A stretch of DNA of 64,000 nt from Desulfovibrionaceae bacterium (GTDB taxonomy: Bacteria; Desulfobacterota; Desulfovibrionia; Desulfovibrionales; Desulfovibrionaceae), in contig CAJTFO010000002.1 of assembly GCA_910575755.1 (NCBI GenBank), forward strand, positions 434,001 to 498,000, in the 5' to 3' direction. Shown here one piece after another: positions 15,533-25,731 of the stretch. Within the stretch, counting starts at the first letter, position 1. Every line of letters starts with the position of its first letter. The notes under the pieces were generated by a model. It saw only the letters and a program-made list of their open reading frames with translations. It was not told the origin of the DNA and ran no database searches. Position numbers and translations under genes: made by a program.

Positions 15533-17293
15533 TCAGGCCACCACATGCAAAGACTGGGTGGCATATCTTGCCGTTTGCCCTAAAGACTGCACAGGCTGTG
15601 CCAAAATGGCAGAGTCTGAATTGTCTTTTGAATTACGCATGGTTGCAAGATTTTTGAGGCGGGCAAGTTCTTCCCGGCGGGCGTCCTGTTCCTGCCAGGA
15701 ATTGTGCTGATCCAGATTTTGCCACTGGCGGCCGTCGTCGCGCTGGTTCTGAACCTGCACTTCAATCTTGTCCACCTTGATGCCCTGTTGCTCCAGATTG
15801 GCGCGTATGCTGTCCATCTGGCGGGTGACCATTTCAGCGGTTTCGCTTCTCTCGGAACGAATGCGCGCGCTCACCTCGCCGTTGCGGGCCGTAAGCGTGA
15901 GCGTAATGGCCCCCAGTTCCTGCGGGTGAAGCTGCAAATCCAGACGGCTGCCGCCGTCCCTGAGGGCGGAGAGCAGGCCGCTTTCCACCTGCCGCGCCAC
16001 ATGGGCGGACAAGGCCCGGTTCTGGGCGGCATTGCCCTGCGCGAACGAAGCGTCGGATATGTTCTGCTCGCCCTGAAGCATGGAATAGATGATGGAATTG
16101 GAGGTCGCGCTCTGGGGCGGCGTGGGCCGTGTTTCCACCTTGCCCAGCAATTCGCTCCAGGCCTTGCCCTTGCTTTGTCCGCCTTCTTCAGCGCCGGTGT
16201 GCGCCGATTCGGCAGCGGCGCGCGGCAGCTTGCCGCTCAGGCCGTCGTGAGTTTCAGCGTTGCCGGCCTTGTCGGCGGCGAGGTTCGACTTGGCGCGCTT
16301 TTCAAGGCCGGCGAGGTCAGTTTGCGCGTCCATGCCGCTGTCGGTCCGCTGGCCGGAATGCAAGGCGTCATTGAGGATGCCGCGGCTGTTTTCCTGCACG
16401 GTATTGTCGATCATCACGCGGCTTTGCTGAGCCTTGCGGTCTTGCAGCGCGCTGGCCGCCTTTTCCTGCTCCATGCGCTCGCGGGCCTTGCTGATGATGG
16501 GCTTGAGCGTCTGCTCCAGCGCGGCATCCAGCTTCTGGCGGTCAGCCCTGGCCAGGGTGAATTGCGCGGAGGCCGGGCCCATGAGATTGCCGAACTGTTC
16601 ACTGTTGACGTGCAGGGCGCTAAAACCGCCGAAACTGTCGGACAGGCTTTGCAGGCTTTTGGGGTTCAGCCCCAGGCCCCTGCCCAGGGCAAGAGCCTCA
16701 TCACGGCTGATCTCGATGCTTTCGCCGGGTTCCAGCCGGGCAAATGCGCTGGAGATCAGGGCCAGGGCTTCCTCGCCCTTGCCTTCGCCCATCTTTTGCA
16801 GCGCCGCCATGGAAAGGTCGCCCGTGGGATCAATCTTGCCCAGCAGGGCGGTGATGGTCTGCGCGTCCTCGTCGCTGATACTGGCCGCAGCGCCCTTGCC
16901 CAGCAGGCTGGCCATGACCTGGGCCAGCAGCGCGCCATCGGGCTGACCGGCCAGCACATCAAACTGTTGCAGGCTTTCCGCGGACACGCCGGCCTTGATG
17001 AGCTGTTCCCGCAGTTCCTGCAATTCCTGCTTGGTAAAGCAGACCTCATCCAGGGTATAGGTGACGCCGTCCGTGGAATTGCGGCTGTAAGGGCCTTCCA
17101 CCAGCGGGCGGGACTGCCCGGAATCTTCCTGCAGGGCGCTGTTTACAGAAACGTTCTGCCCGCTTTCCACGGAACCTATGGCGTCCTGCATGGCTTGCAC
17201 AAAATCGGAGGAAGCATCCGCACCGGAAGAGGCGTCCATGCTGCTCAGAAAGTTCAGACCGAAACCAGTCGGATCAGCGGGAAGAATTTGCAT
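15533..17293 (-). CDS. fliK: Flagellar hook-length control protein FliK
   Basis: A 586-residue secreted molecular ruler. The recognisable part is the C-terminal export-switch domain (Flg_hook): SRLDLQLHPQELGAITLTLT and MDSIRANLEQQGIKVDKIEV at about residues 450-530. The rest is low-complexity and Gln/Ala/Ser-rich, as expected of the ruler region. An in-frame GTG lies two codons earlier, but AAGGAG is seven bases from the ATG at 17293 and only one from the GTG, so the ATG is preferred. It heads the fliK-flgD-flgE run. Confidence 0.88.
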   Translation of the reverse strand: MQILPADPTGFGLNFLSSMDASSGADASSDFVQAMQDAIGSVESGQNVSVNSALQEDSGQSRPLVEGPYSRNSTDGVTYTLDEVCFTKQELQELREQLIKAGVSAESLQQFDVLAGQPDGALLAQVMASLLGKGAAASISDEDAQTITALLGKIDPTGDLSMAALQKMGEGKGEEALALISSAFARLEPGESIEISRDEALALGRGLGLNPKSLQSLSDSFGGFSALHVNSEQFGNLMGPASAQFTLARADRQKLDAALEQTLKPIISKARERMEQEKAASALQDRKAQQSRVMIDNTVQENSRGILNDALHSGQRTDSGMDAQTDLAGLEKRAKSNLAADKAGNAETHDGLSGKLPRAAAESAHTGAEEGGQSKGKAWSELLGKVETRPTPPQSATSNSIIYSMLQGEQNISDASFAQGNAAQNRALSAHVARQVESGLLSALRDGGSRLDLQLHPQELGAITLTLTARNGEVSARIRSERSETAEMVTRQMDSIRANLEQQGIKVDKIEVQVQNQRDDGRQWQNLDQHNSWQEQDARREELARLKNLATMRNSKDNSDSAILAQPVQSLGQTARYATQSLHVVA

Positions 17294-17437
17294 TGTCACA
17301 CTCCTTGCGCCTGGAAGTATTCAAGGAGTGTTCCAAAAATAAAAAGTAATTAATTTCAAATGAATAAAAGATAAAACGCACGATGAAGCGGCAAGTTCTG
17401 CCGCAACAGGCGAACGCTGGGCGGCATACGGGCCGGC

Positions 17438-18868
17438 TTATTCCGCGGCGGAAGAGCAGAGATCGCGCAGGGTGGTCAAGCGATTCAGGGCTGTCTGCCA
17501 GCCCTGGGCAGAAAAGTCGGCATTTTGCAGGAACATGTGCGTATGCCCGGCGAAAAGGCGCAGCAGCGGCGCTTCCGCGCGCCAGAAGTCGGCGGGCATG
17601 GTTTGGCCGTGACGCCTGAAAGCGGCGGCGCAGTGCGCGCAAAGACGGGTCAGGCCCGCGTCCAGGCGCTGAGCCAGCGGTGGAAAGGCCTTTTGCAGGG
17701 CCGCAAGGCGCTGCCGAGCCAGCGGACGCAACGCGGGGTCATATAAAAATAAAAAAGCGGCCTGCCAGAAATCCTCCAGCAAAAAGCGGCAGGAAGCCGA
17801 AGCGCTGCCTTCGCGGCATTCCACCGCCTCCAGCCGGTACAAACCCAGGGCATCACGGCCCGTGCGGTAGAGGGACAGGCCGGGAAACGGGCCGGAGCGG
17901 GCTGTCGGGCGGGCGCTCCGGGGGTTTTCCAGAATGGACAGCGCCGCGCGGGCCACGGCCGCCGGAGTGAAGGCCAGCTTGCAGTGCAGTGTGGAGCGTC
18001 GGCACTGCCAGCAGCCCACGCAGCTCATGGCGGCGCGCAAAACCCACTGACCGGGCGCGACAGGGCCGGTTTCACGCGCATGTACCGGCCCCATGGAAAG
18101 ATTGAGCACCGGCACGCCCAGCCAGTCGGCCAGGTGCATGGGGCCGGTATCCGGGGTAATGCAGAGATCCAGGCCGCGCAGCACGGCGGCAACTTCCCTG
18201 AGCGGCAGGCGGCCGCAAAGGTTGGCCTGCGGCAAGCGCGCCAGGCGGGCCGCCTCCTGCCCCAGAGCGCTTTCAGCCCGGCCGCCCAGAAAGATGGGCA
18301 TGAACCCGGCGGCGGTCAGTCGGCGGGCCAGCCGGGCCCAGAACATGGCGTCCGGATGTTTGGCGGCTTCGCTGGCGCCCACAACCAGCCCCACGCGTCC
18401 GCTGCCCGCGGGCGCGGGCAGCATGTGCGCCGTCTGGCCGGGGCGCACCGCGGGGTCCAGATCCAGCCGGTACAAATCCGACCAGTGAAATGCATTGTGG
18501 TGATTATTCTGCGTAAGGGCTGTGCGATAGAGTTGCCAGTAGCCGTGGACGCGCAATCCGTCCGGCGAGGCCGCCGGCCCCAGCTTGAGCGGGGCTGTGG
18601 CCGCGGACAGACAGGCGGCCGCGCTGGGCCGGCCGCTCAGATTGATGACCGCCGCGTATCTGCCGCGCGCCAGGGCGGCGCAATGGGAAGGCGGAAAAAA
18701 GACCACCTCCGGCGCCAGGGGCATCAATTCCTGAAAAAACTGCGGCTCGGCCGCCACCCAGAGGGGATGGCCCGGCCAGCGTTTTTTGAGGGCCAGCAGC
18801 AGGGGAAAGGTCAGAATCAGATCCCCCATGCGCTGCAATTGCAAAACCAGCAGAGGATCTGCGCTCAT
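17438..18868 (-). CDS. Glycosyltransferase family 9 (heptosyltransferase-like)
   Basis: A 476-residue protein. The first 330 residues have the GT-B fold of family 9: the start [20 protein letters not shown], the donor-site stretch around [13 protein letters not shown], and the typical [20 protein letters not shown]. The last 140 residues are an extra helical domain of unknown role. The start codon overlaps the stop of the upstream CgeB-type gene (ATGA), so the two are translationally coupled. Its place beside fliK and in the flagellin neighbourhood suggests a role in flagellin glycosylation, although lipopolysaccharide core synthesis is the classical role of the family. Confidence 0.88.
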   Translation of the reverse strand: MSADPLLVLQLQRMGDLILTFPLLLALKKRWPGHPLWVAAEPQFFQELMPLAPEVVFFPPSHCAALARGRYAAVINLSGRPSAAACLSAATAPLKLGPAASPDGLRVHGYWQLYRTALTQNNHHNAFHWSDLYRLDLDPAVRPGQTAHMLPAPAGSGRVGLVVGASEAAKHPDAMFWARLARRLTAAGFMPIFLGGRAESALGQEAARLARLPQANLCGRLPLREVAAVLRGLDLCITPDTGPMHLADWLGVPVLNLSMGPVHARETGPVAPGQWVLRAAMSCVGCWQCRRSTLHCKLAFTPAAVARAALSILENPRSARPTARSGPFPGLSLYRTGRDALGLYRLEAVECREGSASASCRFLLEDFWQAAFLFLYDPALRPLARQRLAALQKAFPPLAQRLDAGLTRLCAHCAAAFRRHGQTMPADFWRAEAPLLRLFAGHTHMFLQNADFSAQGWQTALNRLTTLRDLCSSAAE

Positions 18869-20610
18869 GCGGACATCTTGCCCGTTGCCGGCGTTCCGTA
18901 AATGCTGCGCATTTGTTCAAGCAAAACCTGAAGCCTGTGTTCCCAGGTATGGCAGGCCAGCACGCGCCTGCGCCCGGCAGCGGCCATTTTGCGGCGTTCC
19001 AGGGGATGGGCCAGATAGTAGCGCGTCAGATCCGGAATTTCTTCCGGGTCGTGGTAGCAGGCCATTTCTTCAGGCTCGAACAGTTGTTCCATCTGCGGCC
19101 GCCAGTCCGTAAGCACAAAGGCCCCGGCGGCCGGCACGTCGAAAACGCGCTGGTTGACCGCGCCCTTCATCTGCTTGCTGGTGCAATTGAAATTGATGGC
19201 GGAATGCCCGTAGAAAGCCGGCAGTTCCGCATAATAGCTGAGGGCGTCCAGATAGCGCGGCTGGCGGGGTTCGTGCCGGAATTCAACCCGCCAGCCCCGG
19301 TCGCCCACGATCAGGGGATGGAAGGGCAGCAGGCGGCGCACGCAGCCGTTGCGGTACAAGCGGGTGGCCTGCCAGGTGATGGCCGTTTCGTAGGCCAGGC
19401 GCGCCTCATTGTCGGGCAGGGCTGCGTAGCTGGCATATACATCGGGAAAGGAGCGGCGCAGAAAATCCGCCACTGAACGCTGCTCGCTGTTCATAAAGGC
19501 CGTGGCGATCTTGCGGAAGGGCAGCAGCAATTCGCGTGGAAAGCGTCCGTTTTTCAGGCGACCGCCCACCTTGTAGAGCATGGAGTTGCCCACAAAGGAA
19601 ATGTCGGCCTTCCATGCGTCCGGAGCCGCGGCGCGGCGCGGGCTGAAGCGCTCCGTGTCCGTGCCCAGAGGCAGATAAAAGACATGCTCGAAACCGGTTT
19701 GCCGCAGGCTGTCAATATTGTCCGCGTCCCAGGTGAACAGGGCCGTCCAGGGGCTGACGCAGCGCGTGTAGAGGTGGATGATCAGATGCGGATTGTCCAC
19801 GAACCAGGAGGCCAGAGGCAGTTGCAGACGGGCCAGCAGCTCCATGAGCACGCCTTCCACATCCACGCCCATATGATTGAGCGTGATGCAGCAATCCGGT
19901 CGAAAAGAGAGCACCGCCTCAAGCAATTGCTGAATGAAATCCTCGCAGGCCAAAGCGTCGTTGCCGAGGGTAACGAGCTTGTAGGCAATGCCCAGTTTGC
20001 GGCAGGCTCCTTCCAGTTCGCCCATCAGAAAATATTTGCTGGTCAGCAGAAGCACGCGCGGCGCGGCATCCCTGAAGCGGGGCTGCACGGCGCGGTTCCA
20101 GAAGTCAAAGCGGGCGCTTGCGGCGAGTTTTTCGCGCAGTTCGCCGTAATAGGCCCGGTCCAGGCGCAGATAGAAGGGCAGCGGCAGGGGCAGCAGGCGC
20201 TTGCCGCCATGACGGCTTTGCCAGTGCGTCAATTCTGTGAGCGCCGTATGCGCGTCTTGCGCCTCCACCAGATGCACGCGCCGCCGGGAGGATTCAGGCA
20301 GCGCATCCAGCACCCCGGTCAGCTCCCGCAGGGCGCGCTCCTTTTCCACCACCGCGACGGGGCCGGGCTCTTCTTCAAGCAAGAGACGGAGGGCATGCCC
20401 CAGGCCCGCGCCAAGCAAAACCGGGAGCGCGTTCCTGCGCTGTTCCGGCGGAACGGCCCTGACCACAGCTTTTTCCCGCTCCGGGCCGCCGGGGCCGAGC
20501 ATGGCAAAAGAGCGACCGGCCACATGCGCCAGAACATCCGCCGGCGGGTCGCCGTTGCCATGCCCCGCGGGAAAAAGCGCTTCAAAACGCGGGCCGTCGT
20601 GTGGGGTCAT
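18865..20610 (-). CDS. CgeB-type glycosyltransferase (DUF3880 plus GT1-like C-terminal domain)
   Basis: A 581-residue cytoplasmic protein. From about residue 185 ([20 protein letters not shown]) it has the DUF3880-like N-domain with a W-F-V-D-N-P-H-L motif. The C-terminal glycosyltransferase region contains [40 protein letters not shown] and an [20 protein letters not shown] helix. The family includes the spore-protein CgeB group and many transferases near flagellar genes. It overlaps both neighbours by four bases (ATGA), forming a DUF342 - CgeB - GT9 operon. Flagellin or pilin glycosylation is the best guess. Donor and acceptor are unknown. Confidence 0.85.
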   Translation of the reverse strand: MTPHDGPRFEALFPAGHGNGDPPADVLAHVAGRSFAMLGPGGPEREKAVVRAVPPEQRRNALPVLLGAGLGHALRLLLEEEPGPVAVVEKERALRELTGVLDALPESSRRRVHLVEAQDAHTALTELTHWQSRHGGKRLLPLPLPFYLRLDRAYYGELREKLAASARFDFWNRAVQPRFRDAAPRVLLLTSKYFLMGELEGACRKLGIAYKLVTLGNDALACEDFIQQLLEAVLSFRPDCCITLNHMGVDVEGVLMELLARLQLPLASWFVDNPHLIIHLYTRCVSPWTALFTWDADNIDSLRQTGFEHVFYLPLGTDTERFSPRRAAAPDAWKADISFVGNSMLYKVGGRLKNGRFPRELLLPFRKIATAFMNSEQRSVADFLRRSFPDVYASYAALPDNEARLAYETAITWQATRLYRNGCVRRLLPFHPLIVGDRGWRVEFRHEPRQPRYLDALSYYAELPAFYGHSAINFNCTSKQMKGAVNQRVFDVPAAGAFVLTDWRPQMEQLFEPEEMACYHDPEEIPDLTRYYLAHPLERRKMAAAGRRRVLACHTWEHRLQVLLEQMRSIYGTPATGKMSA

Positions 20611-21743
20611 TGGGGGCGGGCCTTGTCGGCGGGCAGGGGCTCCACCACGATGTCATCCTGCTCAAGCCGGAAAAGAACATTTTCATAAGGCCGTTCCACA
20701 AGCATGAAGGCCCGGCCCACAGAGATTTCCACACCGGGAAAAACCTTGCCCGGCGCTATCAGGCGGCAGTTCTGCACATTTTTTTCATCCAGGCTGATCC
20801 TGGCGGCCAGTTCAACACGGCGCTGTATGGCCACATCACGCTGTTTGACAAGCCGGGCCAGCTTGCGGGTGATCTCATTGGCGTCGGGCGGCAGATGACC
20901 GGCCACGGCCTTGAGGTGGGTTATGGTCTGGGAAAGCTCGGTGATCAGCCTTTCAACCTTTTCCAGATTGCGGATAGTCAGGGTGTCATAGCCCAGATAT
21001 ATCTGTGTGGGAATCGCGGCCTTGTTGCCCAGTTGCTTGCCCACATACACATTGCCGTATGCGTTGATGGTGCTGCCGTATAACTGGTCAAGCACCACAA
21101 GATTGGCCCCGGCGTAGACAGTGCTGTACAGGCAGTATTTATTGACGACCATGTTGTCGCGGGCCCGGGCCTCGATTTTTTCCAGGAACTGTGTAAGCAG
21201 TTTGCCGCCGGCGTCCAGCAGGCAGTGCCGTCCCGCGCCGCCGCGCGCGCCGCCCTTCACCATCAGATCGCGTCGGGCGCGCACCAGACCGCCCTCCACA
21301 ATATCCTTGATCTGGATATTGTTGGCCTGTACGGAAAAACCGGCGCGCACCGAACCGTGGACAGCCAGATCGCCGACAAAAAAGATGTTGCCGGTGTGGA
21401 AAGCGACATCCTGCCGCACATTCAGCAGGCCTTTGACCGTAATTTTGTCCTTGTAGTAAAAAACATAGCCATTGGCGTCCGACAGCAGGTAATTGGGATA
21501 GGCCGGGTCCACACGGGTATTGGGCCCGACGGGCAGTTCCGGTTTGTCGAGCACAAAACGCGGGTCCGGCTTGCCCTCCAGTTGTTCCAGAGGGATGATT
21601 TCGGCCAGAAGCTGTCCCGTGATGACATTCTGCGCATAACCGAAAGTGTAAAGCCCCTGCTTGCCGTCAGCGCTGTCGCCAGGCTTCAGATTCAGATAGT
21701 CAAAATCCGGATTGAAATAATGTCGCAAGTAGTATTGCATCAT
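20607..21743 (-). CDS. FapA/DUF342 family protein
   Basis: A 378-residue protein with the right-handed repeat region typical of DUF342/FapA proteins ([40 protein letters not shown]). A coiled-coil follows (residues 270-330, [20 protein letters not shown]), then a short C-terminal beta domain. The family is linked to flagellar assembly and cell polarity in Vibrio and others, and its position upstream of flagellar glycosyltransferases agrees. The N-terminal FapA domain is reduced or absent. Two adjacent ATGs follow AGAGG. The stop overlaps the next start by four bases. Confidence 0.82.
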   Translation of the reverse strand: MMQYYLRHYFNPDFDYLNLKPGDSADGKQGLYTFGYAQNVITGQLLAEIIPLEQLEGKPDPRFVLDKPELPVGPNTRVDPAYPNYLLSDANGYVFYYKDKITVKGLLNVRQDVAFHTGNIFFVGDLAVHGSVRAGFSVQANNIQIKDIVEGGLVRARRDLMVKGGARGGAGRHCLLDAGGKLLTQFLEKIEARARDNMVVNKYCLYSTVYAGANLVVLDQLYGSTINAYGNVYVGKQLGNKAAIPTQIYLGYDTLTIRNLEKVERLITELSQTITHLKAVAGHLPPDANEITRKLARLVKQRDVAIQRRVELAARISLDEKNVQNCRLIAPGKVFPGVEISVGRAFMLVERPYENVLFRLEQDDIVVEPLPADKARPQ

Positions 21744-21802
21744 GACCTCTGGCTGAGCTGAAAAAATTGCCGCATGGCAGGCGGGCGGGGCATATGCGGA
21801 CG

Positions 21803-22156
21803 CTATCCCGCCATGTCCGGCATATAGCCTTTAATTTCTTCCTCTCTTTCGCAGATGGGGAAAAAACCGTCTATCTCCGTATCTTTCAAGAGCTGTGCCA
21901 CATGCGGCGCGGGATTGAGCAGAACCAGCCTGCGCCCCCGCCTCTGAAGCTGAAAGCAGAAGTTGATCAGAACGCCCAGTCCGGCCTTGTCCATTTGGCC
22001 CGTCTGGCTGAGATCAAGCACCACCTGGGGGACGTTGGACGTGGCCAGATAGTCCTCTACCCGCTGGTAGAACGCGACCACCTCGGGCAGCAGCACAGCG
22101 CCGGTCAGGCGGAGGATGTTGATATTATTACGAGACTCCGCTTGAAGCTCAAACAT
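21803..22156 (-). CDS. STAS-domain protein (anti-sigma factor antagonist-like), lacking the usual phospho-serine
   Basis: A 117-residue single STAS domain. It opens with the NINILRLTGAVLLPEVVAFY strand-helix and has the core strand VPQVVLDLSQTGQMDKAGLG. In SpoIIAA-type antagonists the loop reads D-S-S-G and the second Ser (position 58) is phosphorylated; here residues 56-59 are Asp-Lys-Ala-Gly, so the phospho-acceptor is missing. It could be a constitutively active antagonist, or could have lost partner-switching and act as a scaffold. GAGGAGG precedes the ATG. It lies 59 bases upstream of the DUF342 gene in the same direction. No kinase or phosphatase partner is nearby. Confidence 0.85.
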   Translation of the reverse strand: MFELQAESRNNINILRLTGAVLLPEVVAFYQRVEDYLATSNVPQVVLDLSQTGQMDKAGLGVLINFCFQLQRRGRRLVLLNPAPHVAQLLKDTEIDGFFPICEREEEIKGYMPDMAG

Positions 22157-22191
22157 GGCCGAGCCTCCTCACAGCAAAAAGTAGTGTGGTG

Positions 22192-22671
22192 TTACGAAAA
22201 AAGCCTGGCAGAATCCAGCCAGATGGTCACCGGGCCCCAGTTGCAGAGGCGGACTTCCATCTCAGCTCCGAATATGCCCGAAGATACGCCGGTATGGCAA
22301 GCCCCGTCAACAAGGCGCACAAAGCGCTCAAACATCACGGACGCCCAGGCGGGATCACCGGCGTTGCTGAAGGAAGGCCGGCGGCCTTTGCGGCAATCGG
22401 CGTAAAGGGTGAATTGCGGCACAAGCAGCATGCGCCCGCCGAAGTCCTGAAGGGAACAGTGAAATTTATGGGCCGCGTCGCCCTGACCAGGAAAAATGCG
22501 CAGATCCAGCAGCTTGCGGGCCATACCCGCAAAGGCCGGGCTATGGTGAAAATCCGGCCCGTCCTCGCGCCCGAAGCCCACCAGGGCGAGCAGACCAGTG
22601 CCGATGGCGGCCACAACGCGGCCATCCACGCTGACCGAGGCCTCATGAACCCGCTGTGCCAGAATGCGCAT
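22192..22671 (-). CDS. dtd: D-aminoacyl-tRNA deacylase
   Basis: A 159-residue homodimeric enzyme that hydrolyses D-amino acids from mischarged tRNA. The start MRILAQRVHEASVSVDGRVV and the C-terminal cross-subunit motif NWGPVTIW identify the family. The usual SQFTL motif reads PQFTL here, with Ser replaced by Pro in the active-site strand, while the following ADCRKGRRPSF segment is normal. The frame runs far upstream, but the ATG used follows GGGAG and matches the conserved N-terminus. It lies 24 bases after fadD on the same strand and is probably the last gene of that operon. Confidence 0.93.
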   Translation of the reverse strand: MRILAQRVHEASVSVDGRVVAAIGTGLLALVGFGREDGPDFHHSPAFAGMARKLLDLRIFPGQGDAAHKFHCSLQDFGGRMLLVPQFTLYADCRKGRRPSFSNAGDPAWASVMFERFVRLVDGACHTGVSSGIFGAEMEVRLCNWGPVTIWLDSARLFS

Positions 22672-22694
22672 CACATCCACTCCCGCAGTGTCGC

Positions 22695-24452
22695 TCAGCC
22701 CTGCTGGTCCGGTTCGACGCCGGTGGCCGGGGAGGCGTTTTTCTGCCGTGTCTGCCGGTTTTTCCGGCGGCCAGCCTTGCGCTCTTCCTCTTCGCGCAGT
22801 GCCCGGCGCAGCACCTTGCCCACGATGGTCTTGGGCAACTCCTCGCGAAACTCCACCAGGCGCGGCACCTTGTAGGCGGCCAGCTTGCTGCGGCACCAGG
22901 CGATTATATCGGCCTTGCTCAGGCTTTCGCCGGGGCCGGGCACCACATAGGCCTTGAGCACCTCTCCGCGCACATCGTCGTTGATGCCCACAGTGACGGC
23001 CTCCACGATTTTGGGATGCTCCAGCAGCACCTCATCCACTTCGCGCGGGTAAACATTGTAGCCGCCTACAAGAACCATGTCTTTTTTGCGATCCACAATA
23101 TAAAAATAGCCGTCCTCGTCCATGGTGGCCAGATCGCCGGTATACAGCCAGCCGTTGCGCAGGGCGCTGGCCGTCTCGTCAGGCCGCCGCCAGTAGCCTT
23201 CCATTACCTGTGGTCCCTGGATGACCAGTTCTCCCATCTTGCCGGGGGGCAGGGTCAGGGAGCCGCCTTCCATGTCCACAATGCGGGCATTGGTGCCGGG
23301 CAGGGGCATGCCTATGGAATTTTCCTTCTGGCCCTGGCGGCCCAGGGGATTGATGTGCGTGATGGGCGAGGCTTCAGTAAGGCCGTATCCTTCCAGAATG
23401 GCCGCGCCCGTGACCTCCTGGAAGCGGCGGAAAATTTCGCGCGGCAGCGGCGCCGATCCGGAGACGCAGATCTTGATGCTTTTCAGGTCATAACGCGCCA
23501 GGTCCTTCTGCTGCAAAAGCGAGATATAGACGGAAGGAGCGCCCGGAAAGACCGTGGCTTTGTGACGGGTGATCACGCGCAGTACATCCTGCGGCACATA
23601 GCGCGGCAAAGGCAGGGTGGTGGCGGCCAGAGCCATGGGGATGATCAGGCCTGTGGTCAGACCGTACACATGAAAGAAGGGCAGCAGAGAAATAAAGGTG
23701 TGGTGCGTTTCGGCCGTGACGTTGATGATGTCCAGCACCTGCCGGCAGTTGGTGCCCAGATTGGCGTGGGTCAGAATAACGCCCTTGGGCTGGCCGGTGG
23801 TGCCGCCGGTATACTGAAGCATGACCGGGGCATGCGACGGCTCCGCAATGGGTTCCGTATGGCGTTGCGCGCCCTTGCAGAATGTTTTCCACTCAAAAAT
23901 ATGTTTGTTGTCGTAGGGAATGGCGGGTCTGGATTGCCGGGACTGCTTGAAGCGGTACAGCCAGTTCAGGGGAAAGGAAAGGCCGTCGCCCGCGTTGGTG
24001 ATAATAAAGTTGCGCAGGGGCAGGCGGTCGCGCAACGCGGCCACACGCGGCCAGAGCAGATCAAGCAGGATCATGTGCTCCGCGCCGGAATCATGCATGT
24101 TTTCCAGCAGCTCTTTTTCCATGTAGAGCGGATTGGTCATCACCACCACGGCCCCGGCCTTGATGACGCCCCAGAAGGCGATGACGGTCTGGGGCAGGTT
24201 GGGCAGCATGACAGCCACGCGGTGGCCCGGCTCCACCCCCATGCGCCTCAACGCCCCGGCAAAGAACTCCGCCCGATCGCGCAGGCCCTTGTATGTGATG
24301 CGGGTGTTCTGGAAAATCAAGGCGTTACGGTTCGGATAGGCTTCGGCAGCCATGTCCAGCATGGTGTAAAGGGGTTTCTCCCAGATCTCCGCGGTACGGG
24401 GCACAAAATCGTCATAATGGGCGAACCAGGGCCGGTATAACTCAGTGTTCAT
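22695..24452 (-). CDS. fadD: Long-chain fatty acid-CoA ligase (AMP-forming)
   Basis: A 585-residue member of the acyl-activating family, which makes acyl-CoA from fatty acid, ATP and CoA at the membrane. The P-loop-like motif is YTGGTTGQPKGV (about residue 213). The adenylate motif is EGYGLTEASP and the A8 hinge region is GWLYTGDLATMDEDGYFYIV plus DRKKDMVLVGGYNVYP. The catalytic Lys lies in LPKTIVGKVLRR near the end. The C-terminal 40 residues are a basic, low-complexity extension. AAGGA precedes the start. It follows ispDF by 18 bases, so the pair is likely co-transcribed. Confidence 0.93.
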   Translation of the reverse strand: MNTELYRPWFAHYDDFVPRTAEIWEKPLYTMLDMAAEAYPNRNALIFQNTRITYKGLRDRAEFFAGALRRMGVEPGHRVAVMLPNLPQTVIAFWGVIKAGAVVVMTNPLYMEKELLENMHDSGAEHMILLDLLWPRVAALRDRLPLRNFIITNAGDGLSFPLNWLYRFKQSRQSRPAIPYDNKHIFEWKTFCKGAQRHTEPIAEPSHAPVMLQYTGGTTGQPKGVILTHANLGTNCRQVLDIINVTAETHHTFISLLPFFHVYGLTTGLIIPMALAATTLPLPRYVPQDVLRVITRHKATVFPGAPSVYISLLQQKDLARYDLKSIKICVSGSAPLPREIFRRFQEVTGAAILEGYGLTEASPITHINPLGRQGQKENSIGMPLPGTNARIVDMEGGSLTLPPGKMGELVIQGPQVMEGYWRRPDETASALRNGWLYTGDLATMDEDGYFYIVDRKKDMVLVGGYNVYPREVDEVLLEHPKIVEAVTVGINDDVRGEVLKAYVVPGPGESLSKADIIAWCRSKLAAYKVPRLVEFREELPKTIVGKVLRRALREEEERKAGRRKNRQTRQKNASPATGVEPDQQG

Positions 24453-24470
24453 GGCGCATCCTTATGAAGA

Positions 24471-25712
24471 TCAAAGATACGGAGAAGGGGCGGAAAAGGA
24501 AAAGGACGGCCCGGCGCCGGTCAGAGCGCTGACCACCGCATAGGCCTTGATGCCTTCGGCCCGGCCGGTAAAGCCCAGGCCCTCTTCGGTGGTGGCTTTG
24601 AAGTTGACATGCTTTTTGTCCAGCCCCAGCAAGCGGGCCACATTTTTGCGTATTTCCTCATGAAAAGGCGACAGGCGCGGCTTCTGGGCCACAATGGTCA
24701 GATCGACATGGCAAAGCGTGACCCCGGCGTCGCGCAGCATCTCCAGCACCTGATCCAGCAGGATGGCTGAAGAAATGCCCTCAAAGCGAGCCTGGTTGTC
24801 GGGAAAATGCCGGCCGATGTCGCCCAGCCCGGCGCAGCCCAGCAGGGCGTCCATAAGCGCATGCAGCAGCACGTCCCCATCGGAATGGGCCACGACCTCC
24901 GGAGCGTCCGGAATGGGCACGCCGCCCAGTTTCAGGGGACGCCCCGATCCATACCGGTGCACGTCGTAACCCATGCCCGAACAGGGACGCGGCATGGCTT
25001 GCCCCCCGGCCAGCAGGGCGAGATCTTCGGGATTGGTGATTTTCACGTTGGCAGCCTCGCCGGGTACAATATGAACGCCATGCCCCTGAGCTTCCATCAG
25101 GGCCGCGTCATCAGTAACTGTCAATCCCGCCTCCAGCGCATGCCGATGCGCCTGGCGCAAGAGGCTCAGGTCAAAGCCCTGCGGCGTCTGCACCGCCGTC
25201 AACTGCGCGCGGGGCAGGGTGGCCGTGACAAGCCCGTTCTTCACCTGTTTGATGGTGTCCGTGACGGGCAGGCCGGGGATGGCGGCGGCAGCGCCCTGGC
25301 GCAGAGACTCGCAGACGCGGCGCGTCAGGGCAGGGCTCAGAAAGGGCCGGGCGGCGTCGTGGACCAGAACATGGCGCGCTTCACGCGGCAGAACCGCCAG
25401 ACCCAGACGCACGGAATCCTGCCGCAACGCGCCGCCCGCCGCTGCACGCCAGGGCAGGCCCAGATCCTCTTTGGCCTGTAACGCGCGCAACATTTCCTCT
25501 TCCGCGGCGCAACGCTCCGGGGGAAAAACAAAAACGATGCCGTCCACCACGGCGCTGCGGCTCATGACGCGCGCCGCGTGCCAGTACAGCGGAAAGCCTC
25601 GCCAGCGCAAAAACTGTTTGGACAGGCCGCCGGTGGCGACCGCCAGACGCCTGCCGCGTCCGGCGGCCAGAATCAGGGCCCAGATTTTTTCCGGCCGGGA
25701 ATTTTCAGGCAT
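24471..25712 (-). CDS. ispDF: Bifunctional IspD/IspF enzyme (MEP pathway of isoprenoid synthesis)
   Basis: A 413-residue fusion. Residues 1-240 form the IspD cytidylyltransferase, which makes CDP-methylerythritol (nucleotide loop LILAAGRGRRL, then KQFLRW; VHDAARPFLSP; TPQGFDLSLL). Residues 250-400 form the IspF cyclase, which makes MEcPP (GMGYDVHRYGSGRPLKLGGV, metal ligands in AHSDGDVLLHALMDALLG, then GDIGRHFPDN and TTEEGLGFTGR). The intervening kinase step (ispE) is not in the window. This fusion is known in alpha-, delta- and epsilon-type proteobacteria. It lies just after the RNase P RNA gene and before fadD. Confidence 0.96.
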   Translation of the reverse strand: MPENSRPEKIWALILAAGRGRRLAVATGGLSKQFLRWRGFPLYWHAARVMSRSAVVDGIVFVFPPERCAAEEEMLRALQAKEDLGLPWRAAAGGALRQDSVRLGLAVLPREARHVLVHDAARPFLSPALTRRVCESLRQGAAAAIPGLPVTDTIKQVKNGLVTATLPRAQLTAVQTPQGFDLSLLRQAHRHALEAGLTVTDDAALMEAQGHGVHIVPGEAANVKITNPEDLALLAGGQAMPRPCSGMGYDVHRYGSGRPLKLGGVPIPDAPEVVAHSDGDVLLHALMDALLGCAGLGDIGRHFPDNQARFEGISSAILLDQVLEMLRDAGVTLCHVDLTIVAQKPRLSPFHEEIRKNVARLLGLDKKHVNFKATTEEGLGFTGRAEGIKAYAVVSALTGAGPSFSFSAPSPYL

Positions 25713-25731
25713 GGCAAGCCTCTGACAACAA

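Noticed and set aside
17320..17336. Sigma-54-like sequence TTGGAACACTCCTTGAA before fliK
   Set aside because: The -12 element has GA in place of the nearly invariant GC, and the ribosome binding site would begin almost at the start point.
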